15,233 bases of DNA from an uncultured Lachnospiraceae bacterium (GCA_947628025.1 CANQYH010000042.1:1-15233); one strand, 5' to 3'; positions 7,901 through 15,078 are shown, numbered from the stretch's first letter. Notes: generated from the letters alone by a model not told the origin. Numbers and translations are program-made.

Positions 7901-9715
7901 TTACTCCTCGTCCAGCTTCAGCACGCTCATAAAGGCTTTCTGCGGGATCTCCACATTGCCGATCTGGCGCATCCGCTTCTTGCCCTCTTTCTGTTTCTCC
8001 AAAAGCTTCTTTTTGCGGGTGATATCGCCGCCGTAACATTTGGCCAGCACATCCTTGCGCATGGCTTTCACCGTCTCACGGGCGATGATCTTGCTGCCGA
8101 TAGCCGCCTGGATCGGGATCTCGAACAGATGCCGCGGGATCTCGTCTTTCATCTTCTCACACATTTTTCGCCCCCGCTCATAGGCCGAGTCCGCGTGTAC
8201 GATAAAGGACAGGGCGTCGATATATTCCCGGTTCACCAAAATGTCCAGCTTCACCAGCTCCGACCGCTGGTACCCCTTGATCTCATAATCCAGGGACGCG
8301 TAGCCGCGGGAACGGGACTTCAGCGCGTCAAAGAAATCATAAATGATCTCATTTAACGGAAGCTCGTACCGCAGGATCGCCCTCGTCGTCTCCATATACT
8401 CCATCCCCAGGTATACGCCCCGCCGTTCCTGGCACAGCGTCATAATCGCTCCTACGTACTCGGTGGTCACCATGATCTCCGCGCTGGCTACCGGCTCCTC
8501 CATATAATCGATCTCCGTCGGATCCGGCATATTGGACGGGTTGGTCAGTTCGATCATATCGCCGTTCTTTTTGTGTATCCTGTAAACCACGCTGGGCGCG
8601 GTCGTCACCAGGTCCAGGTTATATTCCCGCTCCAGGCGCTCCTCGATGATCTCCAGATGCAGAAGTCCCAGAAAACCGCAGCGGAAGCCGAATCCCAGTG
8701 CCACCGACGTCTCCGGCTCATAAAAGAGAGAGGCGTCGTTGAGCTGCAGCTTCTCCAGCGCGTCCCGCAGATCGCCGTACTTGGCCCCGTCCGCGGGATA
8801 AAGGCCGCAGTAAACCATGGATGTAACCTTTTTGTAACCTGGCAATGGCTCCGCGCAGGGGCGGTTCTTGTCGGTGATCGTGTCCCCGACTTCCGTATCC
8901 TTGACGTTTTTGATGCTGGCGGTAATGTAGCCGACCATGCCGGCGCTGAGCTCCTCGCAGGGGATCAGCTGGCCCGCCCCGAAATATCCCACCTCCACGA
9001 CTTCTTCCTCGGCTCCGGTCGCCATCATGCGGATCACGGTCCCTTTCCTCACGGTCCCGTCCATCACGCGGCAGGAGACGATGACCCCCCGGTAGGAATC
9101 GTAAAGAGAGTCGAAGATCAGGCATTTTAACGGCGCGTTCGGATCCCCTTTCGGCGCGGGAATCTTCTCCACGATGGCCTCCAGCACGTCGTCCACGTTG
9201 AGTCCCGTCTTGGCGGAGATCCTGGGGGCGTCGTGGGCCTCCAGACCGATCACATCCTCGATCTCGGCGGCCACCCGGTCCGGCTCCGCGCTGGGCAGAT
9301 CGATCTTATTGATGACCGGGAAGACCTCCAGGTTGTGGTCCAGGGCCAGGTACACGTTGGCCAGCGTCTGGGCCTCGATCCCCTGGGCCGCGTCCACCAC
9401 CAGGACCGCCCCGTCGCAGGCCGCCAGGCTGCGGGAAACCTCATAGTTAAAATCCACATGCCCCGGCGTGTCGATCAGATTGAAGATATACTCCTCTCCG
9501 TCTTTCGCCTTATACACGGTTCGGACCGCCTGGGCCTTGATCGTGATGCCCCGCTCCCGCTCCAGATCCATATTGTCCAGCACCTGGGCCTGCATCTCGC
9601 GGCTGGTCAAAAGGCCTGTCCGCTCGATGATCCGGTCCGCCAGCGTGGATTTGCCGTGGTCTATATGCGCAATGATACTGAAATTTCGAATCTTTGACTG
9701 ATCAATGGTCGGCAT
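7901..9715 (-). CDS. lepA: Elongation factor 4 (LepA), translational GTPase
   Basis: This 604-residue GTPase acts on ribosomes, where it is linked to back-translocation or initiation and subunit biogenesis under stress. The G motifs are all present: AHIDHGKST at 16-24 (G1), RGITI at 55-59 (G2), DTPGH at 82-86 (G3) and NKID at 136-139 (G4). The C-terminal LepA-specific tail reads KKKLLEKQKEGKKRMRQIGN, then VEIPQKAFMSVLKLDEE. The chosen ATG at 9715 gives the standard start MPTIDQSKIRNFS and follows AGGAAGG (complement of 9725-9731) by nine bases. An open frame extends 27 residues further upstream but runs across the promoter, so it is rejected. It is the first gene of a lepA-hemW operon. The gene order differs from the usual Firmicutes arrangement because a foreign-looking membrane gene in the opposite orientation separates lepA from spoIIP. 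Confidence 0.97.
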   Translation of the reverse strand: MPTIDQSKIRNFSIIAHIDHGKSTLADRIIERTGLLTSREMQAQVLDNMDLERERGITIKAQAVRTVYKAKDGEEYIFNLIDTPGHVDFNYEVSRSLAACDGAVLVVDAAQGIEAQTLANVYLALDHNLEVFPVINKIDLPSAEPDRVAAEIEDVIGLEAHDAPRISAKTGLNVDDVLEAIVEKIPAPKGDPNAPLKCLIFDSLYDSYRGVIVSCRVMDGTVRKGTVIRMMATGAEEEVVEVGYFGAGQLIPCEELSAGMVGYITASIKNVKDTEVGDTITDKNRPCAEPLPGYKKVTSMVYCGLYPADGAKYGDLRDALEKLQLNDASLFYEPETSVALGFGFRCGFLGLLHLEIIEERLEREYNLDLVTTAPSVVYRIHKKNGDMIELTNPSNMPDPTEIDYMEEPVASAEIMVTTEYVGAIMTLCQERRGVYLGMEYMETTRAILRYELPLNEIIYDFFDALKSRSRGYASLDYEIKGYQRSELVKLDILVNREYIDALSFIVHADSAYERGRKMCEKMKDEIPRHLFEIPIQAAIGSKIIARETVKAMRKDVLAKCYGGDITRKKKLLEKQKEGKKRMRQIGNVEIPQKAFMSVLKLDEE

Positions 9716-9741
9716 ATCGCATTTCCTTCCTGTAAATCCTG

Positions 9742-9760
9742 TATTCTCTGTCAGAGTATA
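9742..9760. promoter_or_regulatory. Imperfect palindrome overlapping the lepA -10 region
   Basis: The arms CTCTG (9746-9750) and CAGAG (9752-9756) flank a single T. Pairing resumes outside one mismatch (TAT at 9742-9744 with ATA at 9758-9760), giving 8 of 9 symmetric positions. It covers the lepA -10 box and the presumed start site, where an operator would sit. No known repressor motif was recognised, and chance is a real alternative. Confidence 0.3.
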
Positions 9761-9783
9761 CCATTTTTTCGCCGAGGTTGCAA
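9755..9783 (-). promoter_or_regulatory. Sigma-A promoter of lepA-hemW, extended -10
   Basis: On the minus strand, TTGCAA (9778-9783) and TATACT (9755-9760) are 17 bases apart, with TGG directly before the -10 box as an extended element. Initiation near 9748 gives a leader of about 33 bases before the lepA ATG. No other promoter is visible between lepA and hemW, so hemW is presumably co-transcribed. Confidence 0.78.
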
Positions 9784-9866
9784 CCGGACAAAACAAATCT
9801 TCCCGGAGCCGGTCTTCGTCCCCCCATTCGCCGAGCGCGGTGTCTTTCCCGGGCGTTTTCTTTCCC

Positions 9867-9895
9867 TTGCCATATTTTCACCGGTATGTTATAGT
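9867..9895 (+). promoter_or_regulatory. Sigma-A promoter for the large membrane protein gene
   Basis: TTGCCA at 9867-9872 and TATAGT at 9890-9895 are separated by exactly 17 bases. Initiation near 9902 would leave about 42 bases of leader with AGGAGG at 9931-9936. It diverges from the lepA promoter, and the two -35 elements are about 84 bases apart. Confidence 0.72.
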
Positions 9896-9943
9896 GAGGG
9901 GAACAAGTTTTCCGCGCAGACCCGAATTTTAGGAGGCTAGATC

Positions 9944-11578
9944 GTGAGACACGACCGATTTTCGATACGTTCCATTTTGTTTTTCGTCCTGACCGGCGCC
10001 ATTTTTTCCTTATGCACAGTCACCGCCGGCAGCCGGACGCTGGCGGAAGCCGCGGCGCGGTTTCTGCTGTATACGTTCCTGTTCGCCGTACTCACGTACG
10101 CTTTGTCAAGGCTGGGGCATTTCCTTACGCGCATGGAGCCCCGCCGTCTGCCGGGACGCCTCTCTTTCCTGAACAATCCCCGGCGCAGGCACATTCTTCT
10201 CTTTTTCATTCTCCTGATAGCCTACTTCCCTACCTTTCTGGCGCTGTGCCCGGCCGTGTTTAACTACGACGGGCCGATCGAAGTCTACCAGTTTTTAGGA
10301 CCGGACGGCAAACTCAGCGCGCACCATCCCCTGGCCCATTCCCTGTTTCTGACCGGCTGCCTCCGGCTGGGGTACCTGCTCACGGGAAGTTATAATAAAG
10401 GGCTGATGCTGTACAGCTGCCTGCAATGGCTCCTCTCCGTTTCCGTATTTACGTACCTGTTTATCTGGATGGAGCGGAGACGCACGCCATTCTGGGTTCA
10501 GGCCCTTTCGTTTCTGTATCTGGTTCTGAACCCGTTTTTCCACATCCTGATCTTCTCTACGACCAAGGATACCATATCCGGCATCCTTTTCCTGCTGCTG
10601 TTCCTAAAGCTGCTGGATCTGACCGAGCGCCCCGCGCTTTTTTCCAATGTCCGCGAGTGTCCCAAAGACTGGCTGCTGTTCATGCTCAGCGCAGTGGGCA
10701 TGTGCGTCTTCCGAAAACCCGGCTACTATATCCTGGCATTCACATGGATCGCCTGCCTGATCCTGCTGCCCGGGATCCGCCGGACTCTGCTGCGCACTCT
10801 GGGGATCGCGACTATCCTGAGCTGGTTCCTGATGGGACCCCTTATCGACCTGGTGGGAATCCCGAAAGGAGACGCCCGGGAAATGCTCAGCCTGCCCATC
10901 CAGCAGACGGCCGCCGTCTGGTACGGCCACACTCACGGTCAGATCACGCTGGAACCGGAGGAGGCCGCCGATATCCTGGAACTGATCCCCGAATCATCCC
11001 TTAACTCCTACCATTCTCAGATCTCGGATCCCGTTAAATCCGGCTTCCGGACAGAGGTTCTGAAAGCCGATCCGGGACGCTACGTAAAATTGTACTTAAA
11101 ACTGGGACTGAAATATCCCGATATCTACTTTGACGCAGCCAGAAATATGCTTTCAGGCTTCTGGGCCATGGGCGACCGCTGCCATTTCATGTACCTGCTG
11201 TATACGGACTCTTTTCCGGGGCTTCTGCAGGACGTCTGCTTTACCTACCGGAAAAATTTTCTTCCGGCCTATCGGGCGTTTCTGGAGGGAAGCATCCAAT
11301 TTATCGACCGCACCCCCGCGCTGCTGGACATATTCGGGCCGGTAATGCCGGTCTGGCTCATGTTCGCCTGCATGATGCTGGGCGTCGCCGGACAGCGGCG
11401 GGAACTGACCGCCTCCTGCTTCCTGCTCTTCGGACAATGGGGCATCCAACTGCTGAGTCCCGCCGTCCTGATCCGCTACGCGTTCCCCATGATGGTCTGC
11501 CTGCCCGCGCTCCTGGCCCTTTTGTCTGAGGGAATGCGGGAAAATGGAACGTCACCCGCCAAGCACCATATCCAATAG
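9944..11578 (+). CDS. Polytopic membrane protein, DUF6020 / GT-C glycosyltransferase-like
   Basis: This 544-residue integral membrane protein has hydrophobic segments at roughly 9-27, 38-57, 83-103, 128-147, 153-175, 185-205, 210-224, 243-256, 260-276, 285-303, 465-481 and 490-525, so about ten to twelve membrane passes. The stretch YFPTFLALCPAVFNYDGPIE at 94-113 puts an Asp in the first outward loop after a membrane segment, followed by GKLSAHHPLAHSL. That layout resembles GT-C glycosyltransferases such as the mannosyltransferase families, and the overall pattern recalls the uncharacterised DUF6020 family. Both links are from memory and not proven. FSTTKDTISG at 204-213 and RKPGYY at 257-262 look conserved. 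The hydrophilic part at about 310-410 would form a large domain. The start is GTG, seven bases after a strong AGGAGG; translation may be tuned by the weaker start codon. It is inverted relative to its neighbours in the lepA-spoIIP interval and overlaps the spoIIP 3' end. Confidence 0.8.
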   Translation: MRHDRFSIRSILFFVLTGAIFSLCTVTAGSRTLAEAAARFLLYTFLFAVLTYALSRLGHFLTRMEPRRLPGRLSFLNNPRRRHILLFFILLIAYFPTFLALCPAVFNYDGPIEVYQFLGPDGKLSAHHPLAHSLFLTGCLRLGYLLTGSYNKGLMLYSCLQWLLSVSVFTYLFIWMERRRTPFWVQALSFLYLVLNPFFHILIFSTTKDTISGILFLLLFLKLLDLTERPALFSNVRECPKDWLLFMLSAVGMCVFRKPGYYILAFTWIACLILLPGIRRTLLRTLGIATILSWFLMGPLIDLVGIPKGDAREMLSLPIQQTAAVWYGHTHGQITLEPEEAADILELIPESSLNSYHSQISDPVKSGFRTEVLKADPGRYVKLYLKLGLKYPDIYFDAARNMLSGFWAMGDRCHFMYLLYTDSFPGLLQDVCFTYRKNFLPAYRAFLEGSIQFIDRTPALLDIFGPVMPVWLMFACMMLGVAGQRRELTASCFLLFGQWGIQLLSPAVLIRYAFPMMVCLPALLALLSEGMRENGTSPAKHHIQ

Positions 11579-13306
11579 TTCCGCTAACGGCTCCATGGCG
11601 TTTAACGCTTCCTCATAGGTATTGGTCTGGGCCCCTACCTCGATCAGCGCCGACCGGGGCCTGACATGGAGATTGTACCGAAGTCCTTTCAGATAGATCT
11701 TCCGCGTCAGACCGGGATAGTATGCCGCGGCGTCCAACTGCATCTGGAGGCTGAACGCCAGGTTATCCTCCCGGTAAGGATTGGGCAGATATTCGATCGG
11801 ACCGTCCGGCGTCTGACTCATTCCGTTGAAAAACATGATCGGCGCCGTCGGTTTGCCGTCGATCTGGTATACCATATGCAGGCTCTCGCTGACGCCGTCC
11901 CTGTGTACGTCCAAGACCACCTGGATCGAGGGATTCTGCTGCAGGATCGCCGTAACGCCCTCCAGCGCGTAATTGTAAGCGTGGTTCCTGTCCAGCTCCC
12001 CGGCCATGATATCGTATTCGCTGGTATCGTGGATCACCTGATACCCTTTTTCCTGCAAAAGCTCCGTCAAATAATTGCCGATGCCCACCACCGTCGCTTC
12101 CTTATTATCAGTCCCATAATCCGCGAACGTTTCCTGAGAATGGGTATGGTAGATCAGGATCTGCGGCTCGCTGCCGGATTTCTCGATGGATAAGTCCTTT
12201 CCCAGCAATATCGCGGCATCCATCTCTTCCCGCCCCGCCGTGGTGGAAGAATGCACGCTGTAAAAGTTCTTCATCAGAAAATCATAGTCCATCAACTGCT
12301 CCAATATGTAACCTTTTCCGGTAACCTTTAACCCATCCCGAATATGATACGCCGGCGTTCCCAAGGTCAGAGCGCGGACCGCAGGCTCTTCCATATAGGA
12401 CGAAACCAGCCCCGTCCGGACATCCGCATCTCCAGGCACAGACGGATCGTCGCTTCCATCCTCTGCAGGCTGGCTTTCGCCTCCGGCCGTCTCTCCCGGT
12501 GAATCTGATCCGTCTGAGGGATCATTCCCATACATATCCTGGTTTCCCGGCCCGGACTGCAAAGACTGAGCGGACTGGCTGTTGTCTCCATCCGTCTCTC
12601 CCGATGTACCCGACCCGCCTGCGGGATCATTCCCAGCTATATCCTGCTCTCCCGGCCCGAACTGACTGGACAGCCCGGATTGGCCTGCCGGATGCTCCCA
12701 CGCGCCCGCCAAACTGTTCTCATCCCCGTACATCAAAAGATATCCCGCCTCTTCCCGATATCTCTGCCCCGCTATATACCCCGCGTAGGAGGGATCCGGG
12801 TCCGACCGGTCCGCCTGTTTTTCACTTTTCTCTGCCATCAGTCTCCAGAGCGGGAACCGTTCTGCCAGCCATTCCGTCAGCCACACCGCCGCTTTTTCCG
12901 CCGCCTTTCCATCCCAGACCGGCGCATCGTTTCGCCCGCCCGATTCCCCAACTGATTCCGTCATTCCGCGGTTCGCTTCTTTCTCGTTCTCTTCCGCTTC
13001 TCTTACTCTGCCGCCGTCTCCCGCCGCACCAGACAGCGCGTCCTTTTCTTTTTGCATACGGCAGACCGGCACCTGCCGCCACAAAAGCGTCCCCATCTTT
13101 CTTGCCAGCCATTTTCTCCCATCTTCCAGCGCCTGCGCCGTTCTTTCGCTTTCCGCCGCTTCCCGCACGCGTCCCATCCACGAATCCTTTACTGCCAGCG
13201 CTTTATAAAACCACGCGGCCAGCAGGACCAGGAGCACCGCCAGCATGATCCCCCGCAGCGCCCTGTCGATCTGTACCCGCCGTCTTCGCCCGCCCCATTT
13301 CCTCAA
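11552..13306 (-). CDS. spoIIP: Stage II sporulation protein P (peptidoglycan hydrolase), long-linker form
   Basis: SpoIIP is a membrane-anchored amidase/endopeptidase of the SpoIID-SpoIIM-SpoIIP complex that degrades septal peptidoglycan to drive engulfment of the forespore. The 584-residue product has a basic N-terminus, one membrane anchor at about 19-37, and a SpoIIP catalytic domain from about 312 to 580. Key segments are LIYHTHSQETF at 384-394 (metal-binding His pair), VVLDVHRDG at 463-471, and RSALIEVGAQTNT at 551-563 with Glu556. Residues about 85-300 are an unusually long, charged, low-complexity linker. Members of the family are often 330-400 residues, so roughly 200 extra residues lie outside the catalytic core. 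The only usable start is TTG at 13306, with AAAGG very close before it (3 bases); an in-frame stop lies eight codons upstream. Its last 27 bases overlap the 3' end of the convergent membrane gene. Normally it directly follows gpr, but here 782 bp of repeats intervene. Confidence 0.93.
   Translation of the reverse strand: MRKWGGRRRRVQIDRALRGIMLAVLLVLLAAWFYKALAVKDSWMGRVREAAESERTAQALEDGRKWLARKMGTLLWRQVPVCRMQKEKDALSGAAGDGGRVREAEENEKEANRGMTESVGESGGRNDAPVWDGKAAEKAAVWLTEWLAERFPLWRLMAEKSEKQADRSDPDPSYAGYIAGQRYREEAGYLLMYGDENSLAGAWEHPAGQSGLSSQFGPGEQDIAGNDPAGGSGTSGETDGDNSQSAQSLQSGPGNQDMYGNDPSDGSDSPGETAGGESQPAEDGSDDPSVPGDADVRTGLVSSYMEEPAVRALTLGTPAYHIRDGLKVTGKGYILEQLMDYDFLMKNFYSVHSSTTAGREEMDAAILLGKDLSIEKSGSEPQILIYHTHSQETFADYGTDNKEATVVGIGNYLTELLQEKGYQVIHDTSEYDIMAGELDRNHAYNYALEGVTAILQQNPSIQVVLDVHRDGVSESLHMVYQIDGKPTAPIMFFNGMSQTPDGPIEYLPNPYREDNLAFSLQMQLDAAAYYPGLTRKIYLKGLRYNLHVRPRSALIEVGAQTNTYEEALNAMEPLAELLDMVLGG
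12449..12658 (-). repeat. Two in-frame 105-bp units encoding a 35-residue repeat in the SpoIIP linker
   Basis: Residues 217-251 and 252-286 of SpoIIP align without gaps. They share GPGxQDxxGNDP, then GS, then GET, G and SQ at the same offsets. The units lie at 12554-12658 and 12449-12553. They are acidic and rich in Gly, Ser and Asp, and probably disordered. This looks like an internal duplication within the gene, distinct from the non-coding arrays further right. Confidence 0.85.
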
Positions 13307-13345
13307 TATCCTTTCACCGCCTATCCGTCAACCTCGGTCATCGTT

Positions 13346-13684
13346 CCAACAGCAGAAAAGCGCCATACAGGCTGCATCTGCCTGTCATCACGCTTGCACA
13401 CCCATTTTCTACAGTCAAGCCCTCCGCTCCGCAGGGTTTCATACACCGCTGTGCCGCAGAAATGAGCTCTTTCGTCACTGGCATCCATGCTTTTGGCGGC
13501 AGGCTTCCATACGCCGCTATATCACAGTGAGGAACTCCTCCATCGCCGCACCCACGCTTCCGACAGTAGAACTCCACACGCCGATCTGCCGCGGAAACGA
13601 GCCGCCCCCACCGCTGCACCCATGCTTCCGGCGCAGGATTTTCATACGCCGGTGTACCGCGGAAACGAACCGTCTGAACTGTTA
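13346..13684. repeat. Degenerate 68-bp tandem array, about five copies
   Basis: Clear units lie at 13414-13481, 13482-13548 (67 bp), 13549-13616 and 13617-13684, and a more decayed one at about 13346-13413. Common blocks are a CACCCATGCTTCCG-type start, TTTCATACGCCG in the middle and CCGCGGAAACGA after it. The last two units are the most alike. Several frames stay open by chance, but no SD-supported start exists and the period is not a multiple of three, so I treat it as non-coding. It sits between gpr and spoIIP. Confidence 0.75.
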
Positions 13685-13772
13685 TCAATCTATGCGGCAG
13701 CTCGCCGGTCCACGCCAGCTAAAATACATTTCTCACGGATCTGCGGTCCTCCATCCACAGGCGGTCCATCCG
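13685..13772. other. Spacer between the two tandem arrays
   Basis: These bases separate the 68-bp and 16-bp arrays. No gene, promoter or hairpin with a U run was found. Motifs such as GCGGTCC and CATCCA near the right end resemble decayed 16-bp units, so the 16-bp array may once have extended further left. Confidence 0.4.
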
Positions 13773-14076
13773 TAGTCCTGTTCACCCCCAGTCCGACTCA
13801 TCCGCGATTCGGTTCATCAGCGATTCGATTTATCTAAGATCCAACTCATCCATGATCCGGCTCATCCACGGTTCAATTCATCCATGATCCGGCTCATCCA
13901 CGGTTCAGTTCACCCGTGATCCGGCTCATCCATGATCCGACTCATCCGTGATCCGGCTCATCCACGGTTCAGTTCATCCATGATCCGGCTCATCCACGGT
14001 TCAGTTCACCCGTGACCCAGCTCATCCGTGATCCGACTCATCCGTGATCCGGCTCATCCGCGGTCCAATTCACCGT
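13773..14076. repeat. 16-bp tandem array, about nineteen units, with 96-bp higher-order duplication
   Basis: Nineteen uninterrupted 16-base units run from 13773 to 14076. Two main types occur: TGATCCGGCTCATCCA (A) and CGGTTCAGTTCATCCA (B), with a common NNNTCCNNNTCATCCN skeleton. Units near the left edge are the most diverged. The six-unit block 13853-13948 recurs at 13949-14044 with four differences by eye, so expansion also happened in 96-bp steps. Another decayed unit, CAATCCACCTCACCCG at 14080-14095, covers the gpr stop codon. The array lies directly after gpr in its direction of transcription. No promoter or hairpin function was recognised. Confidence 0.92.
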
Positions 14077-14088
14077 AAGCAATCCACC

Positions 14089-15078
14089 TCACCCGCGCTC
14101 CGGTTCTTCCTCGTCCTCCTCTTCCCCGAAAAAGGCCCCGTGGATCCCTTCCGAAATCGTAAAGCTCAGCCGTTTCACCGTCTGGTCAATATCCGGCGGC
14201 GTCACATACAGGCTCCCAAACTCCGGCTCCAGCAGTTCGCAGATCAGCTGATACTGATCGTCCGGTTCCAATTGGTCCAGATAATCCCCCATCCCTTTCG
14301 TCTCCATATGGCTCCACAGAGTCCCGATCATGCTGGAGATCGTGTCATGGACGATGGCCGCGGCTCCCACAACCGTAGGCACGCCGATGGCCACCACCGG
14401 AACTCCCAGGCTCTTATAGGTCAGGCTGTGCCTGTGGTTGCCCACGCCGGAGCCCGGCTGGATCCCCGTATTCGTCAGCTGGATCGTCGTCCCCAGCCTG
14501 CGGATGCTCCTGGCCGCCAGCGCGTCGACCGCAATGATCAGGTCCGGCGAAGTCTCATGGAGGATCCCGCCGACGATCTCCGCCGTCTCCATACCCGTCT
14601 GAGCCAGCACGCCGGGCACGATGCCGCTCAGGACCGCCTTCTCCGGCAGGCCCTGCGCCGTCTGCAGATTCCGGTTCACCCGCAGATTGCCCAGCACGGC
14701 CGGTCCCAGCGCGTCCGGCGTCACCGACGGATTACCCAAACCCACCGCCAGCACATGGAGCGGTCCGCATACTGGCAGAACGCGGGCCTTTTTCAGGTTC
14801 CCTACCATGCGCTTCAGCTGACAGGCCAGTTCCTGGGCCACTTCTTTATGATAATCCTCATCCTGGTAACCTAATTTTTGCGCCTCCATGGTAATATAGG
14901 TTCCCTCCGGTTTTCCCATCGCCCTGGCTCCGGCGGCATCCAGGATCTCCACTTCCGTCATTTTGATCGAGCTTGCGGCTTTCCTCCATTCCCGCAGGGA
15001 AACCCCCGCCACTTCTCCCCCATTTCCGGGAAAACTTTCTTTTTCCTCCACCGCCAGATCGGTCCGGATCTCAAACAT
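14089..15078 (-). CDS. gpr: Germination protease (GPR), spore endopeptidase
   Basis: GPR degrades small acid-soluble spore proteins (SASPs) during germination, freeing DNA and supplying amino acids. The 329-residue product opens MFEIRTDLAVEEKE, matching the conserved RTDLA that follows the propeptide in family members. GLGNPSVTPDALGP at 113-126 and DLIIAVDALAAR at 179-190 hold Asp122 and Asp185, which appear to correspond to the two catalytic-type aspartates known in Bacillus GPR. TNTGIQPGSGVGNHR at 202-216 and VGVPTV-type text at 232-236 are also conserved. Bacillus zymogens carry about 15 residues before RTDLA; only MFEI precedes it here. The C-terminus is strongly acidic (EEEDEEEPE). The ATG at 15078 follows AAAGGAG (15088-15094) by nine bases. 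I could not identify a convincing sigma-G promoter. The stop codon falls in a decayed 16-bp repeat unit. Confidence 0.96.
   Translation of the reverse strand: MFEIRTDLAVEEKESFPGNGGEVAGVSLREWRKAASSIKMTEVEILDAAGARAMGKPEGTYITMEAQKLGYQDEDYHKEVAQELACQLKRMVGNLKKARVLPVCGPLHVLAVGLGNPSVTPDALGPAVLGNLRVNRNLQTAQGLPEKAVLSGIVPGVLAQTGMETAEIVGGILHETSPDLIIAVDALAARSIRRLGTTIQLTNTGIQPGSGVGNHRHSLTYKSLGVPVVAIGVPTVVGAAAIVHDTISSMIGTLWSHMETKGMGDYLDQLEPDDQYQLICELLEPEFGSLYVTPPDIDQTVKRLSFTISEGIHGAFFGEEEDEEEPERG

Noticed and set aside
12499..13248. A 249-codon Pro/Arg-rich plus-strand frame
   Set aside because: Antisense to the spoIIP linker; composition is what the complement of Gly/Glu/Ala-rich coding sequence would give.
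13338..13688. A 116-codon minus-strand frame between spoIIP and gpr, with repeated peptide motifs
   Set aside because: The start would be TTG with no SD, and the peptide repetition follows from the 68-bp DNA repeat, whose period is not a multiple of three.
13487..13837. A 116-codon plus-strand frame with recurring FHTP and RGNE motifs
   Set aside because: Same repeat array read in another strand; no ribosome binding site and no recognisable fold.
13773..14095. CRISPR array
   Set aside because: Units are contiguous 16-mers with no unique spacers, and no cas gene is present.
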